Assembly: GCA_964434385.1 (NCBI GenBank)
Contig: CAYSUW010000032.1
Location: 1 to 6,326, forward strand
DNA from: GCA-002700125 sp964434385
GTDB taxonomy: Bacteria > Chloroflexota > Dehalococcoidia > Lucifugimonadales > Lucifugimonadaceae
Direction of reading: 5' to 3'
Length of the DNA: 6,326 nucleotides
Positions 1 to 4,715 of this stretch are shown here, one piece after another. The stretch's first letter is position 1, and each line of letters opens with the position of its first letter. The notes under the pieces were generated by a model. That model was not told where the DNA came from, searched no databases, and worked only from the letters and a program-made list of their open reading frames with translations. The position numbers and the translations under genes were made by a program.

Positions 1-80
1 CTCACTATCCATTTAATGTAGATAATGTTAAAGCATTTGCTACATTTTGTCAACAAAGTGGCGGATTTGAAATATCTTAA
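1..80 (+). CDS. C-terminal end of an unidentified protein (5' truncated by window edge)
   Basis: Reading from base 3, an open frame runs from the window edge to TAA at 78-80 and gives 25 residues ending in QQSGGFEIS. The other two forward frames close within the first 21 bases, so this is the only one that can be the tail of an upstream gene. It sits 20 bases before the next start, matching the tight gene packing downstream. The fragment is too short for me to assign a family. It is called coding because of the position, the strand and the lack of any other explanation for the stretch. Confidence 0.55.
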   Translation, partial: HYPFNVDNVKAFATFCQQSGGFEIS

Positions 81-100
81 TTAAAAAAAAGGAAAATACA

Positions 101-313
101 ATGTCAAAAATGGGAACTTTACACTTACTAGTACAAGAAGCATCTAGAAGTGAAGAAGCTAAGTATAAAGAATTACTTGAAGACTTCTTAGAAAAACAAT
201 GCAATTTTAAATCACCTAAACAAGCTGCTAACCAATTCATTAAAGCATTTGAAGATTTAGAAGAAAAAGCAGAAAAAGTAGGTATTAAACTAGAAAAAGG
301 ACTATCAATATGA
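101..313 (+). CDS. Small hypothetical protein, mostly charged and helical (70 aa)
   Basis: The ATG at 101 follows AAGGA (89-93) at a 7-base spacing, better placed than the alternative ATG at 110 (Met4). The product is rich in Glu and Lys with no membrane segment or signal peptide. Residues about 15-35 and 40-65 look like two amphipathic helices, the second with Glu/Lys heptad character (FEDLEEKAEKVG). One cysteine (C34) is present, with no metal motif. I do not recognise the family. The stop overlaps the start of the next gene by four bases (ATGA at 310-313), so it is probably co-translated with the helix-turn-helix protein. A role in early phage regulation or replication is only a positional guess. 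Confidence 0.75.
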   Translation: MSKMGTLHLLVQEASRSEEAKYKELLEDFLEKQCNFKSPKQAANQFIKAFEDLEEKAEKVGIKLEKGLSI

Positions 314-540
314 ACAGATTAACACAAAAAGAACAGATATTAGAAGACTTAAAAAACGGATGGAAGATTACACCAATTGATGCATTAAAAGAATATGGAT
401 GCTTTAGACTAGCAGCTGTAATACATGATTTAAGAAAAGAAGGGTATAATATTAAAACAGAAAGAGTCAATAAACAAAACAAAGATGGAAAATATGCGTC
501 TTATTATCTTAGTGGATTATCATCAATAGTTCCATTTTAA
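310..540 (+). CDS. Small winged-helix/helix-turn-helix protein (HTH_39-like, 76 aa)
   Basis: The sequence shows a compact winged-helix pattern. A first helix contains KEQILEDLKNG (residues 7-17). The turn 'W-K-I-T-P-I-D-A-L' leads into a second helix (about 20-28). A recognition-like helix follows at 32-44, containing RLAAVIHDLRKEG. A basic wing (about 47-62) ends in a Y-A-S-Y-Y-L strand. This arrangement of 'it..dAl..yG..rLaa.I.dLR.eGy.I' is that of the small phage helix-turn-helix domain HTH_39; the family match is from memory. Such proteins probably bind DNA, but their targets are generally unknown. The start overlaps the previous stop (ATGA). It is followed by a 60-base gap, so it ends the first small translational unit. 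Confidence 0.7.
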   Translation: MNRLTQKEQILEDLKNGWKITPIDALKEYGCFRLAAVIHDLRKEGYNIKTERVNKQNKDGKYASYYLSGLSSIVPF

Positions 541-600
541 AAAGCGTTAGGATATAAGTTCAATTATTGTTAGATTTAAGGTACAAAAGGAGATAATAAA
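541..600 (+). promoter_or_regulatory. Short intergenic leader with a strong ribosome binding site for the nuclease gene
   Basis: Sixty non-coding bases separate the HTH gene from the nuclease. The only clear signal is AAAAGGAGAT at 585-594, whose AGGAG core (588-592) is 8 bases before the ATG at 601. I see no convincing -35/-10 pair, no inverted repeat of note and no terminator. An operator for the neighbouring HTH protein could lie here, but no dyad supports that. Transcription most likely reads through. Confidence 0.5.
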
Positions 601-1347
601 ATGGGAATTAATGACTATACTACAAATAAATTAATTTCATATTATAACAGTTTCTTATTAAAGAAACAAGATAATCACAAAGAAAAATACAAAGAGTTTG
701 AAGGATGGTTTAGCGCTTCCACAGCGGGCTCTTGTTATAAGAAACAGTATTTTAATGTGAGTGGATATGAAGGCACTTGTCCTGATGAAAAATCTATGAG
801 ATTAATGAGATTGGGTACTATCGTACATAAAGATATTACAGATACATTTGAAACTTATAGAGAAGAAATTGAGTCAGAAGGATTTGAGTTATTTGTAGAG
901 CATAAAGTAATACTTGAAGAGCTAAATGTTGTAGGACATTTGGATTTGGGTATTTATAACAAAGAAACTTATACTCTCGATGTGACTGATTTAAAAACAG
1001 CTCATAGTTATAAGTGGAAGAAAATGTTTGGAAGAGATATAGATAAAAATCCATCTGTTAATTATTATTTGCAGGTTGCAACTTATGGAATAGGACTTGC
1101 TAAAGAGTTAGGTATCTCTACAGATAATGTAAATCTGTCTCTAACATGGTATAAAAAAGATGATTCATCTATAAGAGCACAAAAAATAGACAATGAATGG
1201 ATAGAAGAAGCTTATAATTATTGGAATGAATTAAATACTATATTAGCAGATGATAATGAACCAACGGTAGGTGACAATAACACTCCAATATATAATTGGG
1301 AATGTAAATATTGTCCTTATCATAATTTGCATTGTGAAGGTGTATAA
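601..1347 (+). CDS. PD-(D/E)XK exonuclease, RecB/Cas4-like with putative Fe-S cysteines (248 aa)
   Basis: The likely role is nucleolytic resection of double-stranded ends to make single strands for recombination. Core motifs of the RecB-like PD-(D/E)XK fold appear in order: motif I histidine in LGTIVH (H76), the G-H-L-D motif with D115, the D-L-K catalytic pair D130/K132, and the Q-V-A-T-Y (Q158-Y162) motif typical of RecB/Cas4 nucleases. C45 in AGSCYKKQ and C235, C238 and C245 near the end give the C...C-x2-C-x6-C layout seen in Cas4 and AddB, where four cysteines hold a 4Fe-4S cluster. The cluster is inferred here. The length is normal for a stand-alone phage enzyme of this type. It sits two genes upstream of a Rad52-like annealing protein, pointing to a two-component recombinase rather than CRISPR adaptation: no cas1/cas2 or array is present. 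Confidence 0.87.
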   Translation: MGINDYTTNKLISYYNSFLLKKQDNHKEKYKEFEGWFSASTAGSCYKKQYFNVSGYEGTCPDEKSMRLMRLGTIVHKDITDTFETYREEIESEGFELFVEHKVILEELNVVGHLDLGIYNKETYTLDVTDLKTAHSYKWKKMFGRDIDKNPSVNYYLQVATYGIGLAKELGISTDNVNLSLTWYKKDDSSIRAQKIDNEWIEEAYNYWNELNTILADDNEPTVGDNNTPIYNWECKYCPYHNLHCEGV

Positions 1348-1518
1348 ATGGATATAAAAGATAGAGAAACAATGGTAAAAGCTTTGTTGAAGGTAGGATT
1401 ATATAGAAAGCTTTTAGATAGTTTAACAGATGAAAAAATAAATGCACTATATGAATTAGTTGGATGGGCAGCACCAGTATTTGAAAAACCAAAATTAATA
1501 GAGGAAGCAGAAGCATGA
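1348..1518 (+). CDS. Small hypothetical protein between nuclease and annealing protein (56 aa)
   Basis: ATG at 1348 directly follows the nuclease stop (TAA 1345-1347), and the frame runs to TGA at 1516-1518. AAGGTG (1336-1341) lies 6 bases upstream as a plausible ribosome binding site. The product begins MDIKDRETMVKALLKVG and ends in an acidic IEEAEA. It is predicted to be mostly helical: helix about 5-26, helix about 28-40, then a Pro-containing tail. It has no cysteines and no membrane segment. The stop overlaps the start of the Rad52-like gene (ATGA 1515-1518), so all three are translationally linked. I do not recognise the family. Its position suggests an accessory to the nuclease/annealing pair, which is inference only. 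Confidence 0.72.
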   Translation: MDIKDRETMVKALLKVGLYRKLLDSLTDEKINALYELVGWAAPVFEKPKLIEEAEA

Positions 1519-2123
1519 ATGAATTAGCAATAATCAATGAAACTTCAATAGATAAAATAGATAAAATTTTAGTATCTATTACAGATAAGCATGATTTAGT
1601 TAGTGATATAAACACACCTAAAGCATATGTCAAGAAAAAGATGGATATGGATTATGTTGAAGTTGGATATATGAAAAAAATAGCAGATAAACATTATCCA
1701 GGTTGGAGTTGGGAAGTAATAAAGACAGAGTTTGCAGGCACACAAGCATATGTTGTGCATGGTAGATTAAAGTGGTATGACAGTGGTATACAAAGAACTG
1801 GTGATATGACAGCTGCACATAGAATACAAAGAAAACGTAGTACTGATGAGTATGTGGATTTAGGTAATGATATTAAAGCAGCTAATACAGATTGTATGAA
1901 GAAAGCTTTTAATATGTATATGAATATCGCAGATGATATTTATAGAAATCAAGTAGAAGATACTGAATTAAATGACAAACAAGTTTCTGATTTAATAAAA
2001 GTTGCATTAGGAGTTAGTGAAGAAAAAGCAGCTGAAATGAATATACTGATAGAAGAAGGCACTATACATGGATTAAACTATAAAGGTGCATTAGCAAAAT
2101 TAACAAGACAAGGAAAAAAATGA
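1515..2123 (+). CDS. Rad52-like single-strand annealing protein (202 aa)
   Basis: The probable role is annealing of complementary single strands during phage recombination. Recognisable elements of the Rad52/Sak/DdrA superfamily are an aromatic strand GWSWEV (63-68), a second strand YVVHGRLKWYD (79-89), and the hallmark segment GNDIKAANTDCMKKAFNMY (117-135). That segment follows the family pattern 'g..ikaA.TDalKkA...'. The C-terminal part (about 150-202) is helical and ends in a basic LTRQGKK. The total length fits a phage annealing protein limited to the Rad52 core. The start is fixed by ATGA overlap with the 56-aa gene; GAGGAAGCAGA is just upstream. Together with the upstream nuclease and the SSB-like protein it forms a resect-and-anneal set. 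RecT- or Erf-type folds are less likely because the TD-x3-K signature is Rad52-like. Confidence 0.75.
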   Translation: MNELAIINETSIDKIDKILVSITDKHDLVSDINTPKAYVKKKMDMDYVEVGYMKKIADKHYPGWSWEVIKTEFAGTQAYVVHGRLKWYDSGIQRTGDMTAAHRIQRKRSTDEYVDLGNDIKAANTDCMKKAFNMYMNIADDIYRNQVEDTELNDKQVSDLIKVALGVSEEKAAEMNILIEEGTIHGLNYKGALAKLTRQGKK

Positions 2124-2368
2124 GAGAAATATCAACATACAATGATGAAATCTTAATTGAAGGTTGTGAATATAGTGTAGGTACTAATGATGGAAAAGAG
2201 TTTAGTAAAGTCGCATTTGAGGGCTATAAGAAACTTTATGGTAAAACTATGTTATCATTCAGAACAAATAATAACAAACAAGTAACAATCAACCCTAGTT
2301 ATATGTCATTCGCGATAGAAGAAGACACAGAAATGAATCCTGTGACATATAAACAATCTACTGAATAG
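2120..2368 (+). CDS. Hypothetical small beta-rich protein (82 aa)
   Basis: It starts by ATGA overlap with the annealing protein stop (2120-2123), with AAGGA six to seven bases upstream. Alternating hydrophobic/polar runs such as EILIEGCEYSVG, KVAFEGYKK, KTMLSFRTN and KQVTINPSYMSFAIEE suggest five or so short strands, possibly a small barrel like SH3 or OB folds. The last 15 residues look disordered. There is a single cysteine and no metal motif. I cannot name a family. Its place between an annealing protein and an SSB-like protein makes nucleic-acid binding or a partner role reasonable, but unproven. Confidence 0.72.
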   Translation: MREISTYNDEILIEGCEYSVGTNDGKEFSKVAFEGYKKLYGKTMLSFRTNNNKQVTINPSYMSFAIEEDTEMNPVTYKQSTE

Positions 2369-2376
2369 GAGTAATA

Positions 2377-2661
2377 ATGGGTAAATTAACAACAAAAGAA
2401 GCTGAAACCCTACATAAAGTGGGCTTGCTTACTGATGAAACGCTAGAAGAGATGCAAGAAACAGGATTAGTGGGACGCAGAACAAGAAATGAACGTAGAG
2501 TAATAAAAAATAAGAACGGTGGATATGTGACTCCACAACTTTATTTTCGTGGATTATCTCGAGATGGTGAATATAGTACTAAAATGACAAAATTCAGAGA
2601 AGAGTTCAATGAATTAGTCAATAAATACACTACTTTAATAACAAACAAGGAAAACAAATGA
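2377..2661 (+). CDS. Hypothetical small basic protein (94 aa)
   Basis: A strong AGGAG (2367-2371) precedes ATG 2377 by five bases and overlaps the previous stop codon. The first half has repeated short helices with the echo TKEAETLHKVGLLTDETL / EEMQETGLVG (about 6-33). A basic patch follows at 34-47 (RRTRNERRVIKNKN), then a short strand region around VTPQLYFRG and a C-terminal helix (about 69-92). The charge pattern fits a nucleic-acid-binding protein, but I do not recognise the family. The 'GLLT.E.l..M...Glv' echo resembles helical segments seen in many phage proteins and is not diagnostic. The stop overlaps the SSB-like start by four bases (ATGA 2658-2661). Confidence 0.75.
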   Translation: MGKLTTKEAETLHKVGLLTDETLEEMQETGLVGRRTRNERRVIKNKNGGYVTPQLYFRGLSRDGEYSTKMTKFREEFNELVNKYTTLITNKENK

Positions 2662-3257
2662 AAGAACTAGATGCGACATACGACCCTACTAAGAATCCAT
2701 TTACACCAATAGAGCCAGGATTTTATCCTGCTCATGTTGTGTCATTTGGTACTAGAGAAGTTAATACTAAGGTTGGAGAAGCTATTGTCATAAACATGAC
2801 ATATGAAATAGCTGAAGAAGCTGAAAATTTAACTCAAATAGTATTTGAAATGGATGGATTTGAGTATAAAACAGATAAAAACGGTGATAAAATGATTCTC
2901 AAAAATAATAAAGGAGCAACTCAAACAACTACTTGTAAACATCTTGTAGGTAAAAAGTTTAGAGACAATGGCACTTTTGTATTTACAGGGAATGAAAGCA
3001 GTGGTCGAAATAGGAGATACTATGAGCTTCTTAATTCTTTAAGTATTAATTTGGAATCCAATAAAGATGGAAATTTTCCACTTTCATTACTAGAAGAATC
3101 AGACGTTATAGGGAAACCTGTCTTAGCTAAACTGTCAAGTGAAAAATACCAAAAAGATGGTGAGGAGAGAACAGCTTGGAAGGTTTTTACTGTCACAGAA
3201 TGGTCTGATGGCCAAGTCAAATCGAAAGATGAAATAGAAGACGATTTACCATTCTAA
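2658..3257 (+). CDS. Putative phage single-stranded DNA-binding protein with SSB-like acidic tail (199 aa)
   Basis: The N-terminus shows the 'P..pG.Y.a.v......' opening common to phage SSB-like/DUF669-type proteins (PGFYPAHVVSFGTREV, about 19-34), followed by a strand VINMTYEIAE. The middle has the 'GKKF....tF.FtG......R.yYELLNSLSI' segment (about 98-130). Near the end, KPVLAKLSSEKYQKDGEERT (about 153-172) and AWKVFTVTEW (173-182) form a basic beta-hairpin and strand. The last residues are E-D-D-L-P-F, close to the DDDIPF tip of bacterial SSB, which recruits partner proteins. I read this as an OB-type single-strand binder acting with the nuclease and annealing protein. The assignment rests on pattern and context, not on a catalytic motif. 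It is the last gene before the structured gap at 3258-3408. Confidence 0.68.
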   Translation: MKELDATYDPTKNPFTPIEPGFYPAHVVSFGTREVNTKVGEAIVINMTYEIAEEAENLTQIVFEMDGFEYKTDKNGDKMILKNNKGATQTTTCKHLVGKKFRDNGTFVFTGNESSGRNRRYYELLNSLSINLESNKDGNFPLSLLEESDVIGKPVLAKLSSEKYQKDGEERTAWKVFTVTEWSDGQVKSKDEIEDDLPF

Positions 3258-3287
3258 AAAAAAGAAGCATCTCTTTTAAATAAGAGG

Positions 3288-3317
3288 TTGACAGGTGAAA
3301 AAAGTGACACTTGTTGG
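3288..3317 (+). promoter_or_regulatory. Overlapping small dyads with a TTGACA box
   Basis: TTGACA at 3288-3293 matches a consensus -35, but no -10 box lies 16-18 bases downstream (that spot reads ttgttg). The segment also forms an inverted repeat: ACAGGTG (3291-3297) pairs with CACTTGT (3308-3314) with one G-T pair, extendable by three more wobbles. Inside it lies a tight dyad AAGTG-A-CACTT (3302-3312). Such a dyad can be a protein operator, for example for the HTH protein encoded at 310-540, or simply an RNA hairpin. Which of these it is cannot be told from the sequence. Confidence 0.3.
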
Positions 3318-3325
3318 CAAAAACA

Positions 3326-3397
3326 GGGGCTGAGGTTTGTTTATAACTAATTAAGGGGTTAATATGTTATAATATAATTTTCAGCCTCGATTTTTTT
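3326..3397 (+). terminator. Nested long-loop hairpin followed by T7, probable terminator
   Basis: An outer 10-bp stem pairs 3326-3335 with 3379-3388 (GGGGCTGAGG with TTTCAGCCTC), including three G-U pairs that work only in + strand RNA. Inside it, TTATAAC (3341-3347) pairs perfectly with GTTATAA (3366-3372), and ATTAA-GGGG-TTAAT (3350-3363) closes a five-base-pair tip with a GGGG loop. A run of seven T (3391-3397) follows two bases after the outer stem. This has the form of an intrinsic terminator for the recombination operon, although the 43-base loop with internal structure is unusual. A structured RNA with another role is possible. Confidence 0.55.
3365..3373 (+). promoter_or_regulatory. 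Extended -10 promoter candidate for the downstream small-gene operon
   Basis: TGT-TATAAT (3365-3373) is a perfect extended -10 element, which can work without a -35 box; none is found 16-18 bases upstream. Transcription would start near 3380, giving a leader of about 30 bases before the ATG at 3409. The element lies inside the loop of the terminator hairpin, so a transcript begun here would carry only the 3' arm and would escape that terminator. TATAAT-like words are frequent by chance in such AT-rich DNA. The TG extension and the location in the only large gap raise this one above the others. Confidence 0.42.
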
Positions 3398-3408
3398 AAG
3401 GAAACAAA

Positions 3409-3654
3409 ATGGTACCAACAGCAACAATAAAATTTTCAAAACAAGAAATAGAACAACTAATTAAAGCAATTGTACTAAGGATAAAAATTGGCGAAAGTAA
3501 TTTATTTGGGAAAGATAATGAAAAGTTATCTTATGAAACATTAAAAAAAGACTTAGTTGGAATAAAACAACAGTTAAATGAAGGTGAACATCATCCAAAT
3601 GGCCATGTTACTCAAAAAGATTTTTATGGTGAGTCTTGTGAAAATTGTGAATAG
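3409..3654 (+). CDS. Hypothetical protein with C-terminal Cys-x2-Cys (81 aa)
   Basis: ATG 3409 is preceded by AAGGA (3398-3402) at six bases, directly after the T run of the hairpin. An N-terminal strand (about 4-9) is followed by a helix with KQEIEQLIKAIVLRIKIGE (11-29), then a second helix near LSYETLKKDLVGIKQQLNE (about 40-58). The C-terminus ends in G-E-S-C-E-N-C-E, a single Cys pair that could hold half a zinc or iron site, perhaps between two chains. I do not recognise the family. It is the first gene of the second operon, and its stop overlaps the ribosome binding site of the next gene. Confidence 0.72.
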   Translation: MVPTATIKFSKQEIEQLIKAIVLRIKIGESNLFGKDNEKLSYETLKKDLVGIKQQLNEGEHHPNGHVTQKDFYGESCENCE

Positions 3655-3663
3655 GAGAAATAA

Positions 3664-3957
3664 ATGTTATTTAAATATATAGAGGAAATTAATATGCCAA
3701 GCTTAATGCGTTGTATAGTATGTGATAAACCAGGAATTTTGGCATATGGTTTATGTAATAATTGTTATGAAAGACAAAAAGAAGATAACAAACATTTTGG
3801 TGGCGACACTGGTATAGATGCTGATTTTGAAGCACAAGATACTTGGGAATATGAACATGACCAAATAAATGAAATAGATGATGATGGAGAACCAACTACC
3901 GCTGATGAACATAATGAGGAATGGTTAGATGAAAACGGGCCCGAAACAGAAACATAA
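3664..3957 (+). CDS. Zinc-ribbon protein with long acidic tail (97 aa, alternative start at 3694)
   Basis: Four cysteines (C17, C20, C31, C34) form C-x2-C-x10-C-x2-C within CIVCDKPG and GLCNNCYERQ. This is a compact zinc ribbon/knuckle of the kind used for nucleic-acid or protein contacts in many phage small proteins. From residue 44 to the end there is no Lys or Arg and about 21 Asp/Glu, so the tail is highly acidic and probably disordered. Two starts are credible: ATG 3664 with AGGAG six bases upstream, and ATG 3694 with AGAGG (3681-3685) eight bases upstream. The second removes ten residues outside the zinc motif. I keep the longer form. The 3' end overlaps the next gene by 29 bases. The function is unknown. 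Confidence 0.75.
   Translation: MLFKYIEEINMPSLMRCIVCDKPGILAYGLCNNCYERQKEDNKHFGGDTGIDADFEAQDTWEYEHDQINEIDDDGEPTTADEHNEEWLDENGPETET
3681..3696 (+). promoter_or_regulatory. Second ribosome binding site and internal ATG in the zinc-ribbon gene
   Basis: AGAGG at 3681-3685 lies eight bases before the in-frame ATG at 3694, and this spacing is as good as that of the annotated start at 3664. The protein from 3694 begins MPSLMRCIVC, placing the first cysteine near the N-terminus, as is common for small zinc ribbons. The true start could be either, or both could be used. Confidence 0.4.
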
Positions 3958-4138
3958 TAATCATAAAAATTGGAAAACAGGTTGGAGATATAAAAAAGAT
4001 GCTCCATATGATTTAAAATGGCAAGAAGATAGAAGTAAATTATTTAAAGAAAGTGGAAATGGATGGTGGATATTAAAAGGGACTCCAGAGTTTATAAAAC
4101 ACTTAGATAGGATTAAAAAAGAAAATGAAATGCCCTAA
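3929..4138 (+). CDS. Hypothetical small basic protein, Trp-rich (69 aa)
   Basis: GAGGA (3916-3920) sits eight bases before ATG 3929. The gene overlaps the zinc-ribbon gene by 29 bases and the next gene by 14, both in different frames. The product is basic and carries five tryptophans in a short protein (HKNWKTGWRYKK, LKWQEDR, GNGWWILKG). A C-terminal helix EFIKHLDRIKKENE follows. There is no cysteine or membrane span. I do not recognise the family. Its opposite charge to the acidic tail encoded just upstream makes an interaction imaginable, but nothing shows it. Confidence 0.7.
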   Translation: MKTGPKQKHNNHKNWKTGWRYKKDAPYDLKWQEDRSKLFKESGNGWWILKGTPEFIKHLDRIKKENEMP

Positions 4139-4529
4139 TTGTAAACATGATATTAATTTTAACAAAACATATTCAGATTATGAAATTTCAGCTATGATGA
4201 ATGGAGAAAGTAAGAAAACTAAGAGTTTATTAAAAAATATAATTATAAAAATAAAAAATTCTCTTCCCTCAAATGATAATAAAAGTCTTATAAGTAATTT
4301 TATTTCTAATGCAATAATGTACGAATATAAAATATTAGATATGGCAATAACAAATTACATGAAAAATGCTTATTTATATCAAGGTAAGGGGTTTAAATAT
4401 TTATTAAAAATAATTGATACCTTTGACAAAGATAGAGATAAAATCTTTGAGTATGAAAATAAAAGGTTCGGAACTAGCCCTCCTATAGTTATATGGGATG
4501 GTATAATGGAGGAACAAGATGAAAGATAA
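4125..4529 (+). CDS. Hypothetical helical protein with N-terminal CPNC zinc-type motif (134 aa)
   Basis: ATG 4125 lies inside the 3' end of the upstream gene. It is the only start that keeps the N-terminal M-K-C-P-N-C-K-H motif, giving C3, C6 and H8 as possible metal ligands. No second Cys pair follows, so a full zinc finger would need dimerisation or other ligands. The rest is strongly helical: about 30-65 is Lys/Ile/Asn-rich, and about 66-118 contains YEYKILDMAITNYMKNA, then G-K-G-F-K-Y-L-L-K-I-I and a charged helix. The piece 'Y..GKGFKYLLKII' recalls small zinc-tagged phage proteins of unknown role and, more loosely, DnaD/DnaT-like helical replication proteins; this is weak inference. It ends in an 11-base overlap with the next gene. 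Confidence 0.72.
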   Translation: MKCPNCKHDINFNKTYSDYEISAMMNGESKKTKSLLKNIIIKIKNSLPSNDNKSLISNFISNAIMYEYKILDMAITNYMKNAYLYQGKGFKYLLKIIDTFDKDRDKIFEYENKRFGTSPPIVIWDGIMEEQDER

Positions 4530-4695
4530 AAAGAAGGCAATTAAGCCTAAAAAAGTAGTAAAAAAAGCGAGCTCTTTAGAGTTAAAAGTAGATAAAAATA
4601 GAAAAGAGGCTCTTGATTTAATAGAAAAAGTAACAGATGTATTACAAATTCATGAAAAATTAATTAATAGAATTAAAATGAGAATGGGATTGTAA
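4519..4695 (+). CDS. Small Lys-rich hypothetical protein (58 aa)
   Basis: ATG 4519 follows a strong GGAGG (4508-4512) at a six-base spacing, and the frame runs to TAA at 4693-4695. The first 16 residues are almost all Lys/Ala/Val/Pro (MKDKKKAIKPKKVVKKA), a basic disordered head. The rest, about 20-55, is one or two amphipathic helices (DLIEKVTDVLQIHEKLINR). The pattern suits a small nucleic-acid-binding or adaptor protein, but no family is recognised. It overlaps the upstream gene by 11 bases and ends 20 bases before the DUF932 gene. The strong ribosome binding site is the main reason to accept so short a gene. Confidence 0.7.
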   Translation: MKDKKKAIKPKKVVKKASSLELKVDKNRKEALDLIEKVTDVLQIHEKLINRIKMRMGL

Positions 4696-4715
4696 AAAAA
4701 TAAAAGGAGAAAGAA

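Noticed and set aside
601..1347. Cas4 as part of a CRISPR system
   Set aside because: There is no cas1, cas2 or repeat-spacer array in the window, and the neighbours are an annealing protein and an SSB-like protein, so a recombination role fits better.
1238..1633. 131-codon reverse-strand frame
   Set aside because: It lies across the nuclease end, the 56-aa gene and the start of the annealing protein. Its low-complexity Leu/Ile-rich translation is what the complement of AT-rich coding gives, and no ribosome binding site supports it.
3271..3286. Terminator at the CTCTT/AAGAG hairpin
   Set aside because: The stem is only five pairs and is not followed by T residues on the + strand. On the - strand the T run is separated from it, and there are no - strand genes to end.
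3288..3316. Sigma70 promoter from TTGACA at 3288
   Set aside because: The position 15-18 bases downstream reads acttgttg with no resemblance to TATAAT, so the box alone is not called a promoter.
3326..3397. Hammerhead ribozyme or tRNA in the structured gap
   Set aside because: The nearest match to the hammerhead core reads CTGAGGT rather than CTGANGA with a paired GAAA partner, and no cloverleaf with a T-loop can be drawn.
3765..4007. 80-codon reverse-strand Ser-rich frame
   Set aside because: It is antisense to the acidic-tail coding (GAT/GAA codons read as ATC/TTC), overlaps two supported genes, and has no start signal.
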